Assembly: GCA_035316885.1 (NCBI GenBank)
Contig: DATHII010000351.1
Span: 1-19,953 of the forward strand
From: DASRTE01 sp035316885
Lineage (GTDB): Bacteria; Actinomycetota; Actinomycetes; Jiangellales; Jiangellaceae
Direction of reading: 5' to 3'
DNA length: 19,953 bases
The notes beneath the pieces were generated by a model. It made no database searches. It saw only the letters and a list, made by a program, of their open reading frames with translations, and was not told the origin of the DNA. Positions 1-6,867 of the stretch are shown piece by piece (positions within the stretch are counted from its first letter, which is position 1; every line of letters starts with the position of its first letter). A program made the position numbers and the translations under genes.

Positions 1-66
1 GACCCCGAGACACAGGCGGAGCAGGAGCTGCTCGTCGATGTCGCGGCCGAGGCCGTCGAGCGCTGA
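1..66 (+). CDS. C-terminal end of an unidentified protein (partial)
   Basis: Frame 1 is open from the window edge to a TGA at 64-66 and encodes 21 residues ending in AAEAVER. They are acidic and probably helical, with codon use typical of the rest of the window. The gene lies on the same strand as lysC, and about 200 nt separate its stop from the lysC start. No family can be named from so short a tail. The open frame and the intergenic-looking sequence after it make a real gene end plausible. Confidence 0.5.
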   Translation, partial: DPETQAEQELLVDVAAEAVER

Positions 67-85
67 GCGTCCCGCCCTATGCGCT

Positions 86-155
86 GTCGTGAAGATCGTC
101 GTGCAGTTCACTCCGCGTGCGACCCTGCCCGATCCTGCACAACGATCTTCACGAC
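86..155. repeat. Long inverted repeat between the upstream gene and lysC
   Basis: Two 21-nt arms at 86-106 and 135-155 are reverse complements at 20 of 21 positions (one C/A mismatch) and enclose a 28-nt loop. The arms contain GTCGTGAAGATCGT and its complement ACGATCTTCACGAC. In RNA this would form a very stable hairpin. It starts 20 nt after the stop of the upstream gene, which fits a terminator, but no T-run follows. An intergenic repeat element or a binding site upstream of lysC is also possible. I found no second copy in the window. Confidence 0.75.
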
Positions 156-213
156 GGCTCAGGGGAGAGTGTCCCGCGATGCGGACGGACGGAGGAGGCC
201 TCAGCCGGTCGCC

Positions 214-219
214 TAGACT
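214..219 (+). promoter_or_regulatory. Candidate -10 box (TAGACT) for lysC-asd
   Basis: TAGACT fits the actinobacterial TAnnnT -10 pattern and lies 48 nt upstream of the lysC start, giving a short 5' leader. No convincing TTGACA-like -35 element is visible 16-19 nt upstream. An ATG at 224 follows four bases later, but the frame it opens does not look coding. The call rests on the -10 match and its position. Confidence 0.3.
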
Positions 220-266
220 CGCCATGCCCCGACGGAGCCACCAGCAGCTGGAAGGAGGAGCGCCGC

Positions 267-1544
267 GTGGGCCTGATCGTCCAGAAGTACGGGGGTTCCT
301 CGGTCTCCGATGCCGCCGCCGTCAAGCGGGTAGCGCAGCGGATCGTGGCCACCACCAAGGCGGGTCATGAGGTCGTCGTCGTCGTCTCCGCGATGGGCGA
401 CACCACCGACGAGTTGCTCGAGCTGGCCGAGCAGGTCTCCCCGCTTCCGGCCGGTCGCGAGCTCGACATGCTCCTCACCGCCGGTGAGCGGATCTCGATG
501 GCGCTGCTGGCGATGGCCATCGGCGACCTCGGCCACGAGGCACGCTCGTTCACCGGCAGTCAGGCCGGCGTGATCACCACGTCCGCACACGGTCAGGCGC
601 GCATCATCGACGTCACACCCGGGCGCATCCGCCAGGCTCTCGACGACGGCGCCGTCGCGATCGTCGCAGGCTTCCAGGGCGTCAGCCAGGACAGCAAGGA
701 CATCACCACGCTGGGCCGCGGAGGGTCCGACACGACCGCCGTCGCTCTGGCAGCGGCCCTCGATGCCGACGTGTGCGAGATCTACTCCGACGTGGACGGC
801 ATCTTCACCGCCGATCCGCGAATCGTCCCCACCGCCCGCCGGATCCCGCGTCTCACCTACGAGGAGATGCTCGAGCTGGCGGCCAGCGGAGCGAAGATCC
901 TCCACCTGCGGTGCGTCGAGTATGCCCGGCGCTACGGGCTGCCGATCCACGTCCGGTCGAGCTTCTCGACCCTCGACGGCACCTGGGTATCCGACCACCC
1001 CGAAGGAAGTGACGAGCCCGACATGGAGCAGCCGATCATCTCCGGTGTGGCCCACGACCGCAGCGAGGCAAAGATCACGATTGTCGGTGTGCCCGACAAG
1101 GTCGGCGAGGCCGCGGCGATCTTCCAGGCCGTGGCAGCTGCCGAGATCAACCTCGACATGATCGTCCAGAACGTGTCGGCGGCTGCGACGAACCGCACCG
1201 ACATCTCCTTCACGCTCCCCAAGGCAGACGGACGCCGGGCGATGGAGGCGCTGAGCGTCATCCAGGGCCAGGTCGGGTTCGAGTCATTGCGTTACGACGA
1301 CGGCATCGGCAAGGTCTCGCTGGTCGGGGCGGGCATGCGCAGCCACCCCGGGGTGAGTGCGCGATTCTTCGGCGCGCTTGCCGCTGCAGGCGTGAACATC
1401 GAGATGATTTCGACCTCGGAGATCAGGATCTCCGTCGTCGTCCGCGCCGACGACATCGACATCGCAGTGGGCGCGGTCCACGGCGCGTTCGACCTCGATG
1501 CCACCGAGGTGGAGGCGGTCGTCTACGGAGGAAGCGGACGATGA
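267..1544 (+). CDS. lysC: Aspartate kinase (aspartokinase, LysC alpha subunit)
   Basis: The 425-residue product phosphorylates L-aspartate in the cytoplasm, the first step towards lysine, threonine, methionine and diaminopimelate. Visible features are the N-terminal kinase motif KYGGSSV (residues 7-13), the GRGGSDTTA segment of the amino-acid kinase fold, and two C-terminal ACT domains (about 265-420) with QNVS and STSEIRIS, the region where feedback-resistance mutations map in Corynebacterium LysC. I chose GTG at 267 because AAGGAGG (252-258) sits 8 nt upstream and the family's N-terminus begins here. The frame stays open back to 117, but that extension has no family similarity. The length matches the approximately 421-residue Corynebacterium enzyme. 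The stop overlaps the asd start by 4 nt, so the two genes are translationally coupled. Confidence 0.97.
   Translation: MGLIVQKYGGSSVSDAAAVKRVAQRIVATTKAGHEVVVVVSAMGDTTDELLELAEQVSPLPAGRELDMLLTAGERISMALLAMAIGDLGHEARSFTGSQAGVITTSAHGQARIIDVTPGRIRQALDDGAVAIVAGFQGVSQDSKDITTLGRGGSDTTAVALAAALDADVCEIYSDVDGIFTADPRIVPTARRIPRLTYEEMLELAASGAKILHLRCVEYARRYGLPIHVRSSFSTLDGTWVSDHPEGSDEPDMEQPIISGVAHDRSEAKITIVGVPDKVGEAAAIFQAVAAAEINLDMIVQNVSAAATNRTDISFTLPKADGRRAMEALSVIQGQVGFESLRYDDGIGKVSLVGAGMRSHPGVSARFFGALAAAGVNIEMISTSEIRISVVVRADDIDIAVGAVHGAFDLDATEVEAVVYGGSGR
1023..1544 (+). CDS. lysC: Possible internal start: aspartate kinase beta subunit
   Basis: Corynebacterium and Bacillus lysC genes make a second, in-frame product consisting of the regulatory ACT domains (beta subunit), which assembles with alpha. 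Here an in-frame ATG at 1023 opens with MEQPIISGVA, and GAAGGAAG at 1002-1009 lies 13 nt upstream. The product would be 173 residues, almost the size of the Corynebacterium beta subunit (172), and its N-terminus falls at the same junction. That the internal start is used is inference from family knowledge. The spacing to the Shine-Dalgarno-like stretch is somewhat long. Confidence 0.5.
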   Translation: MEQPIISGVAHDRSEAKITIVGVPDKVGEAAAIFQAVAAAEINLDMIVQNVSAAATNRTDISFTLPKADGRRAMEALSVIQGQVGFESLRYDDGIGKVSLVGAGMRSHPGVSARFFGALAAAGVNIEMISTSEIRISVVVRADDIDIAVGAVHGAFDLDATEVEAVVYGGSGR

Positions 1545-2608
1545 CCGGCGCCAGCAAGCCCACTCTGGCCGTCATCGGCGCGACCGGTGCCGTCGGCACA
1601 GTCATGCGCGACCTGCTCTCGACCCGCGAGGATGTGTGGGGCGAGATCAGACTGGTGGCGTCGCCGCGGTCGGCCGGACGCCGGCTGCCGGTGCGTGGCC
1701 AGGACGCCGAAGTTGTGGCGCTCGCGCCGGAGGTCTTCGACGGCGTCGACGTCGCGATGTTCGACGTTCCCGACGACGTCTCGGCGCAGTGGGCGCCGGT
1801 TGCCGCCGAGCGGGGCGCGGTGGCCGTCGACAACTCCAGCGCATTCCGGATGGACCCGGACGTCCCCCTCGTCGTGCCCGAGGTCAACGCCCGGGCGGTA
1901 CGCAACCGGCCCAAGGGGATCATCGCGAATCCCAACTGCACGACATTGTCCATGATCGTCGCGATGGGCTCGTTGCACGCGGAGTTCGGCCTGACCGAGT
2001 TGGTCGTCGCCTCGTACCAGGCCGCGTCCGGCGTCGGCCAGGCTGGAATCGACACCCTTCACGACCAGATCCAGAAGGTGGCCGGCAATCGCGAGCTCGG
2101 CACCCACCCCGGTGACGTCCGCCGTGTCGTGGGTGACGAGCTGGGCCCGTTCGCCGCGCCGCTCGCGCTCAACGTCGTGCCGTGGGCAGGGTCGCCGAAG
2201 GACGATGGTTGGAGCTCGGAGGAGCTCAAGGTGCGCAACGAGTCCCGCAAGATCCTCGACCTGCCAGAGCTCAGGGTGTCCGCCACCTGCGTTCGGGTCC
2301 CCGTGGTCACGACGCACTCGGTCGCCGTCCACGCCGTCTTCGAGAGCGAAGTCACCACGGACCGCGCCTGGGAGATCCTGCGCAACGCTCCAGGCGTCGT
2401 GCTCTACGACGACCCGTCGCGCGGCGAGTTCCCCACGCCGGCCGATGTCGTCGGTACCGACCCGACGTGGGTCGGCCGCGTGCGCCGTTCCCTCGACGAC
2501 CCGAGGGCGCTCGACCTGTTCTTGTGCGGCGACAATCTGCGCAAGGGCGCGGCCCTCAACACAGCCCAGATCGCCGAACTGGTCGCCCGCGAGCTCACTC
2601 CCGCGTGA
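1541..2608 (+). CDS. asd: Aspartate-semialdehyde dehydrogenase
   Basis: The 355-residue enzyme reduces aspartyl phosphate to aspartate semialdehyde with NADPH, directly after LysC. It shows the nucleotide-binding loop GATGAVG (residues 13-19), DNSSAFRMDPDVPLVVPEVN, the catalytic cysteine in NPNCTT (Cys133), YQAASGVGQAG, the substrate-binding segment KVRNESRKIL and a conserved histidine in VRVPVVTTHS. The C-terminus, NLRKGAALNTAQIAE, is family-typical. The ATG overlaps the lysC stop (ATGA), and CGGAGGAA lies about 8 nt upstream inside lysC. The length is normal and nothing is missing. The pair forms the usual actinobacterial ask-asd operon. Confidence 0.97.
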   Translation: MTGASKPTLAVIGATGAVGTVMRDLLSTREDVWGEIRLVASPRSAGRRLPVRGQDAEVVALAPEVFDGVDVAMFDVPDDVSAQWAPVAAERGAVAVDNSSAFRMDPDVPLVVPEVNARAVRNRPKGIIANPNCTTLSMIVAMGSLHAEFGLTELVVASYQAASGVGQAGIDTLHDQIQKVAGNRELGTHPGDVRRVVGDELGPFAAPLALNVVPWAGSPKDDGWSSEELKVRNESRKILDLPELRVSATCVRVPVVTTHSVAVHAVFESEVTTDRAWEILRNAPGVVLYDDPSRGEFPTPADVVGTDPTWVGRVRRSLDDPRALDLFLCGDNLRKGAALNTAQIAELVARELTPA

Positions 2609-2653
2609 TCACCTCGACGACCAGGCGGGCATAGGGCGGCCGATGATCAAGGC

Positions 2654-3109
2654 TCAGCCGGCGAGGCGGGCCCTCACGGCCGCGGCGACCTTGGCGCCGT
2701 CGGCGCGGCCGGTGGTTCGGGGCTGCAGCACCTTCATCACGGCGCCCATCTCGCGAGGCGACGACGCGCCCGTCTGGGCGATCGCGGCATCGACCATCTC
2801 GGCGAGTTCGTCGTCGGCCAGCGGTGCCGGCATGTACTCGGCGATGACTTCGGCCTCAGCCTCCTCACGCTCGGCCCGGTCGATCCGTCCGCCCTGGCGG
2901 AAGGCCTCTGCAGCCTCGTTCCGCTTCTTTGCCTCCTTGTTGAGCACCGCGAGGACGTCGCTGTCGCTGAGCTCCCTCGGGGTCGCGCCGGCGACCTCGG
3001 AGGTCGTGACGGCCGTCAGCACCATCCGAAGCGTCGACATGCGCAGTTCGTCCCGTGCGCGCATCGAGGCCGTCAGGTCGTCTCTCAGCCGTTCCTTGAG
3101 CGAGGCCAT
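2654..3109 (-). CDS. GatB/YqeY-domain protein
   Basis: This 151-residue cytoplasmic protein matches the YqeY family: a helical N-terminus (MASLKERLRDDLTASMRARD), LRMVLTAV, KEAKKRNEAAEAF, AEREEAEAEVIAEYMPAPL and a C-terminal MGAVMKVL segment. YqeY resembles the tRNA-interacting tail of GatB, but the stand-alone protein has no established reaction. The length is normal. The start is the family start. No clear Shine-Dalgarno precedes it, so translation may begin from a very short leader. It converges with asd, with 45 nt between the stops. From general knowledge of actinobacterial gene order, yqeY often lies next to a metallophosphoesterase gene; here another gene separates them. Confidence 0.93.
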   Translation of the reverse strand: MASLKERLRDDLTASMRARDELRMSTLRMVLTAVTTSEVAGATPRELSDSDVLAVLNKEAKKRNEAAEAFRQGGRIDRAEREEAEAEVIAEYMPAPLADDELAEMVDAAIAQTGASSPREMGAVMKVLQPRTTGRADGAKVAAAVRARLAG

Positions 3110-3167
3110 GGGTCAAGTGTGACAGCGGGCCGTCGTGGTCGCTCAATGGGTTCGACCGCAGGTGAGG

Positions 3168-4700
3168 TCAGTCCGGCGGTCGCTCCGCTGGGGGGTGCTG
3201 GACCGGGCGGAGCGGGCGGGTCGCCGGTCCCTCGAGAACCTGCCCGTCGGCGGCGAAGCGCGATCCGTGGAGCGGACAGTCCCAGGACAACTCCGCGTCG
3301 TTCCACTCCACGATGCCGCCCAGATGGGTGCAGATCGCGCAGAGGGCACGGTCCTCACCCTGGACGCGGCTGCGGGCGACCTTCGTGAGGCCGCGCCGCT
3401 CGACGCGACCAGCGCCCTCGGACGGGGCGCGCTGGTCGGTGTCCGGGCGCAGCCACCCGGAAACCAACCGAACCGCGACGTCCGAGTTCACCGACGCGAG
3501 AGCCCTCGCCGACGCCCGCAACGTCAGGCGGTTCGGCGAAAAGGTCTCCTGCCAGGGCACCGGCTGGCCCATGATCCGGCCGGCGAGCGCGAGGCCGGCC
3601 GCGGTGCCGTTCGTCATCCCCCACTTGTCGAAGCCCGTGGCCGCGAGGACACGATCCGTCCCAAGCCAGGCCGGACCGACACAGGGCAGGAGATCGGCAG
3701 ACCGGTAGTCCTGAGCCGACCAGCGATGCGTCACCTTCCGGACCGGGAAGTGCTCGAGTGCCCAGCGGGCGGGCCCCTCGTGATGGGAGAGGGCGTGCGT
3801 CTCCTGGCCGACCTTGTGCCCCTCGCCACCGGCTACGAGGTACCGGGTTCCGTCGGCCCCGACGGCGGTCCGCACCGTACGGGTGACCCGGTCAGCCGAC
3901 AGGTACATGCCCTCGGGAGCCGCTCCCTCCAACGGGAGCGCCAGCAGGTACGACCGCAACGGTTCGACGCGGGCGAAGAACAGGCTGCGGTGTGGGAAGG
4001 GAATGCCGGTCGCGATCACGACATGTCCGGCCCGGACGGTGTGGCCCGCGCGGACGGAGACCCGGCATGGCGAACCGTCGTGGACGGAATCGACCGGGCT
4101 CGCGCCGTGTACGGCGCCGCCGGCCATGACGACCTCGCGCGCGAGCCGGTCGAGGTGGACGACCGGATCGAACTGGGCCTGGTCGTTCACGCGGACTGCT
4201 GAGGCGACGTCGAACGGCAGCCCGGTCACCGTGGTCGACTCGGCGTCGATTCCCGACGCCCGCAGAGCGGCGACCTCGTCCTCGATCTCGCGGGCGAGTC
4301 GAGAGTCGGTCACGTACGTGTACGCCGCGCATGACTCGACACCTGCGTCCGCCGACTTTGCTTCCTCGATGAGCCAGCGCAGCCCGGCCTCGTTGGCCGA
4401 AGCGTAGGCCTGCGCGGTGGCCGTCCCGTGTTTGCGGATGATCTCCGCGTACCGGAGTCCGTGCAGGACGGTGGCCTTCGCCGTCGTGTTGCCCGAAGCG
4501 GCGGCGCCGACCGACCGGCGTTCGAGGACGACCACGTGCCTGCCACTGCGGGCCAGGATCGCGGCCGTCGTCAGACCGGTAATGCCGGCGCCGACCACGA
4601 CGACGTCGGCGTCACGATCTCCGACCAGCGGTGGGTGGTCCGGGCGACCGGGCCGGTCGAGCCAGAGTGATCGGGAGACAGGAGGCAGCAATGTCGACAT
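3168..4700 (-). CDS. FAD-dependent oxidoreductase fused to a Rieske [2Fe-2S] domain
   Basis: This 510-residue protein has a DAO-type flavin domain followed by a Rieske domain. The dinucleotide fold VVVVGAGITGL spans about 33-43 (GxGxxG at 37-42), with the ribose-binding glutamate at the end of RHVVVLE (60). The FAD fold closes with a second signature near VLAATGFDKWGMTNG. The C-terminal Rieske motif has Cys457-Thr-His459 and Cys475-Pro-Leu-His478-Gly, with all four cluster ligands present. This architecture is known, but its natural substrate is usually undefined. No signal peptide is evident, so it is probably cytosolic. Its ATG lies 69 nt from the divergent metallophosphoesterase start. Only a weak ribosome site (AAGAG) precedes it. 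Confidence 0.9.
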   Translation of the reverse strand: MSTLLPPVSRSLWLDRPGRPDHPPLVGDRDADVVVVGAGITGLTTAAILARSGRHVVVLERRSVGAAASGNTTAKATVLHGLRYAEIIRKHGTATAQAYASANEAGLRWLIEEAKSADAGVESCAAYTYVTDSRLAREIEDEVAALRASGIDAESTTVTGLPFDVASAVRVNDQAQFDPVVHLDRLAREVVMAGGAVHGASPVDSVHDGSPCRVSVRAGHTVRAGHVVIATGIPFPHRSLFFARVEPLRSYLLALPLEGAAPEGMYLSADRVTRTVRTAVGADGTRYLVAGGEGHKVGQETHALSHHEGPARWALEHFPVRKVTHRWSAQDYRSADLLPCVGPAWLGTDRVLAATGFDKWGMTNGTAAGLALAGRIMGQPVPWQETFSPNRLTLRASARALASVNSDVAVRLVSGWLRPDTDQRAPSEGAGRVERRGLTKVARSRVQGEDRALCAICTHLGGIVEWNDAELSWDCPLHGSRFAADGQVLEGPATRPLRPVQHPPAERPPD

Positions 4701-4769
4701 GGACGGCTCTTACCCCGACGAGGTTCGGGCACCCCGTGATCGGCATCGGATTCGGGACATGGTCGTCCG

Positions 4770-5705
4770 GTGTGGCAGCCTTGGCCGGTGCCAGCTTTCC
4801 CTAACTCGACGGCCGCGCGGGTCGCGCTTGCCCTGGGGGTCACCGCCGCCGGGTGCCTCGCGTACGCCGCGGGTTACGAGGTCAGGGCGTTCCGGCTCCG
4901 GCGCTTCGACGTCCCGGTGTTGCCAGCCGGCAGCCGTCAATTGCGCGTCCTGCACGTGTCCGACCTGCACATGACGCCCGGCCAGGACCGCAAGAAGGCC
5001 TGGGTGCGCAGGCTGGCCGCCCTCGAGCCCGATCTCGTGGTCAACACCGGCGACAACCTGGCCCACCAGCACGCCGTGCCGACCGTCCTCGACGCGCTGG
5101 AGCCGCTGATGGACCGGCCGGGCGTCTTCGTCGGCGGCTCCAACGACTACTACGCGCCCAAGCCCAAGAACCCGGCCCGCTACCTGCTGCCGAGCGACCG
5201 GCGCCGTCACGTGTATGGCGGCGACCTGCCCTGGAAAGAACTGCGCGACGGGTTCGTCGACGCGGGCTGGGTCGATCTCACCAATGCCCGCGCCTCTCTC
5301 ACCGTCGACGGGCGGACGCTGACGTTCGCCGGCGTCGACGACCCCCACACCGGGCTGGACCGGTACACGGATATCGCAGGTCCGGCCGATCGGGCGGACG
5401 TCGCGATCGGCGTCACCCACGCGCCGTACCAGCGGATCCTCGACGCGATGACGGCCGACGGGTACCAGCTGCTGCTGGCCGGTCACACGCACGGCGGTCA
5501 ACTCTGCGTGCCCATGTGGGGGGCGCTGGTGACCAACAGCGATCTCGACACCCGGCGTGCCAAGGGAGTCTCGCGGCACAAGGCGGCAGGCGGCACGGAC
5601 GCCTCGTGGCTGCACGTCTCGGCCGGCCTCGGTACATCGCCCTACGCGCCCGTGCGCTTCGCCTGCTTCCCGGAGGCGACGCTTCTCACCCTGACCGCCG
5701 CGTGA
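4770..5705 (+). CDS. Membrane-anchored metallophosphoesterase
   Basis: This calcineurin-like phosphoesterase has up to 311 residues. The metal-binding signatures are all present: SDLHM (Asp65, His67), GDN (94-96), GGSNDYY (GNHE equivalent, about 122-128), His217 in THAPY, and GHTHGG (238-243). Residues about 15-36 form one hydrophobic segment, so the enzyme is probably anchored to the membrane by its N-terminus. Two GTG starts are possible, 4770 and 4788, and neither has a strong ribosome site; 4788 would give 305 residues. Related proteins hydrolyse phosphoesters, in some cases membrane nucleotide-lipids, but the substrate here cannot be read from sequence. The stop overlaps the next gene by 4 nt. 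Confidence 0.92.
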   Translation: MWQPWPVPAFPNSTAARVALALGVTAAGCLAYAAGYEVRAFRLRRFDVPVLPAGSRQLRVLHVSDLHMTPGQDRKKAWVRRLAALEPDLVVNTGDNLAHQHAVPTVLDALEPLMDRPGVFVGGSNDYYAPKPKNPARYLLPSDRRRHVYGGDLPWKELRDGFVDAGWVDLTNARASLTVDGRTLTFAGVDDPHTGLDRYTDIAGPADRADVAIGVTHAPYQRILDAMTADGYQLLLAGHTHGGQLCVPMWGALVTNSDLDTRRAKGVSRHKAAGGTDASWLHVSAGLGTSPYAPVRFACFPEATLLTLTAA

Positions 5706-6232
5706 CCCTGCTGATCCCGGCGCGCGTAGCGACCAAGCGGCTCGTCCTGCGCACGTGGCAGCCCGACGACCGCCCGGCCTTCGCTGTGATCAACGCCGAT
5801 CCGGAGGTCACCGAGCATGTGGCCCCTCGGCCGCTGAGTCGGGAACAGAGCGACGCCTTCGTCGACCGAATCGAGGCCTCGTGGTTCGACCGCGGCTACG
5901 GCCTCTATGCCGTCGAGAGCCGGATGTCCGGCGAGCTGTTGGGCTTCTGCGGGCTCTCACACCATCGAGCCTTGCCGGACGAGGTCGAGGTCGGCTGGAG
6001 GCTTGCTCGCCCCGCCTGGGGCCGCGGTCTCGCGACCGAGGCGGCCCTGGCGTGCCGTGATCTCGCCTTCGACACGTTGCGCATGGACCGGCTGATCTCC
6101 ATCACGATCGAGGAGAACGCGCGGTCATGGCGGGTGATGGAGAAGCTCGGCATGCGACGTTGGCGCACGATGCCGTTCGAGGACTGGAATCTGTCGATCT
6201 GGGCCATGACTGCACCCGAGTGGGCCGGCTGA
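5702..6232 (+). CDS. GNAT-family N-acetyltransferase (RimJ/RimL-like)
   Basis: The 176-residue product starts at GTG 5702, overlapping the metallophosphoesterase stop as GTGA; the same frame further upstream is antisense-like noise. The fold is typical of the RimJ/RimL acetyltransferases: TKRLVLRTWQPDDRPAF at the start, then GELLGFCGL, EVEVGWRL, the acetyl-CoA loop RGLATEAAL (Q/RxxGxG/A type), ISITIEENARSWRVMEKLGM and a short tail. It would transfer acetyl from acetyl-CoA to an amine, either a protein N-terminus or a small molecule. The target is unknown. The tight coupling suggests co-expression with the phosphoesterase. Confidence 0.92.
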   Translation: MTLLIPARVATKRLVLRTWQPDDRPAFAVINADPEVTEHVAPRPLSREQSDAFVDRIEASWFDRGYGLYAVESRMSGELLGFCGLSHHRALPDEVEVGWRLARPAWGRGLATEAALACRDLAFDTLRMDRLISITIEENARSWRVMEKLGMRRWRTMPFEDWNLSIWAMTAPEWAG

Positions 6233-6262
6233 ACTGATTTCGGGAGGGGCGTCGCGCTCGGA

Positions 6263-6268
6263 TATGCT
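6263..6268 (+). promoter_or_regulatory. Candidate -10 box (TATGCT) for tRNA-Pro
   Basis: TATGCT is a good match to the TAnnnT consensus and ends 13 nt before the first base of the mature tRNA, leaving a few bases of 5' leader for RNase P. The region 17-18 nt upstream (TTTCGG) is only a weak -35. The GNAT stop at 6232 is 30 nt upstream, so read-through could also contribute. Confidence 0.5.
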
Positions 6269-6281
6269 GTCCCGGGACCTT

Positions 6282-6355
6282 CGGGGTGTGGCGCAGCTTG
6301 GTAGCGTGCTTCGTTCGGGACGAAGAGGTCGTGGGTTCAAATCCCGCCACCCCGA
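6282..6355 (+). tRNA. tRNA-Pro (anticodon CGG)
   Basis: The cloverleaf folds completely. The acceptor stem CGGGGTG pairs with CACCCCG, and the discriminator is A at 6355. The D arm carries AGCTTGGTAGC, the anticodon stem CTTCG/CGAAG has loop TTCGGGA (anticodon CGG), and the T arm GTGGG/CCCGC with loop TTCAAAT has one G-U pair. The C1-G72 pair fits proline tRNA identity. CCA is not encoded. It reads CCG codons. I see no repeated 3' end elsewhere in the window, so there is no sign of an integrated element at this tRNA. Confidence 0.97.
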
Positions 6356-6363
6356 CGTAAAGT

Positions 6364-6394
6364 GGCCCTGACCTGCAAGAACGCGGTCAGGGCC
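6364..6394 (+). terminator. Hairpin terminator after tRNA-Pro
   Basis: GGCCCTGACC (6364-6373) and GGTCAGGGCC (6385-6394) form a perfect 10-bp stem with an 11-nt loop, 8 nt after the tRNA. There is no T-run, which is common for actinobacterial terminators. The next gene has its own -10 box just downstream, supporting separate transcription units. Confidence 0.7.
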
Positions 6395-6408
6395 CACGTC
6401 TTGCACGG

Positions 6409-6414
6409 TAGTCT
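6409..6414 (+). promoter_or_regulatory. Candidate -10 box for a leaderless transcript
   Basis: TAGTCT lies exactly 6 nt before the GTG at 6421, the geometry of leaderless actinobacterial mRNAs in which the start codon is the first transcribed codon. No ribosome binding site precedes the GTG, which fits. The -35 region would overlap the right arm of the tRNA terminator hairpin. Confidence 0.5.
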
Positions 6415-6420
6415 CGGCCC

Positions 6421-6768
6421 GTGCAAAACGACATCATTTCCTCGGTCTTCGCGATCCACCCACGGGTACGGTACGTCGCCGTGGCCAGTGGGCAGCACGT
6501 CGAGCTACGGCAGCGGGAAGGCCTTGCCGGGGCGTCATCGAGCGAGTCGGACCGGTACGAGGAGCTGTTGGTCAACCCGACGCTGCTCATGCTCACCAGC
6601 CAACGCGGGGACATCGACTGCGGCGGCCTGCGTTACGTGATCGTGCGTTACGGCAACTTTGCCCAGGTCGTGGTACCTCGTCCAGAGGAGGGTCACGTGT
6701 CGATCGCGGTGGAGCCTGACGTCGATCCGGTCCCGATCGGTGACGCCGTAGTGCGGCTGTTGGGCTGA
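6421..6768 (+). CDS. Conserved-looking small protein of unknown function
   Basis: This 115-residue soluble protein with a probable alpha/beta fold begins at GTG 6421, apparently leaderless. Notable segments are VRYVAVASGQHVELRQR, RYEELLVNPTLLMLTSQRG, IDCGGLRYVIVRYGNFAQVVVP and HVSIAVEPDVDP. The alternation of strands and the YGNF...VVP...GHVS pattern recalls roadblock/LC7-like small sensor domains or related unnamed families (possibly DUF6659), but this is an impression and I do not assign a function. It has no membrane segment or signal peptide. It stands between tRNA-Pro and the methyltransferase gene, in the same direction as both, and 99 nt separate it from the methyltransferase. Confidence 0.8.
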   Translation: MQNDIISSVFAIHPRVRYVAVASGQHVELRQREGLAGASSSESDRYEELLVNPTLLMLTSQRGDIDCGGLRYVIVRYGNFAQVVVPRPEEGHVSIAVEPDVDPVPIGDAVVRLLG

Positions 6769-6867
6769 GAGGACGCCCCTGGCGTTGCCCGCGGGGGCGA
6801 CCACGTACCGGGTGTGCGATAGTTCATCGGACCAGGGGGCTTCGATGACCTGCGTAGGAGGAGATCG

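Noticed and set aside
117..266. N-terminal extension of lysC
   Set aside because: It overlaps the inverted repeat, lacks family similarity, and the strong AAGGAGG site points to GTG 267.
213..1055. Minus-strand open frame opposite lysC
   Set aside because: It is antisense to a clearly conserved kinase domain, with no recognisable motif and no ribosome site.
3135..4202. Plus-strand open frame opposite the FAD/Rieske gene
   Set aside because: The minus strand carries complete flavin and Rieske motifs; the plus-strand product is low-complexity and R/G/P-rich.
4853..5701. Upstream extension of the GNAT frame through the metallophosphoesterase gene
   Set aside because: Residues before 5702 are arginine- and proline-rich noise; GTG 5702 with the GTGA overlap gives the natural N-terminus.
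6282..6355. tRNA-Pro as an integration site for a mobile element
   Set aside because: No repeat of the tRNA 3' end and no integrase gene is present in the window.
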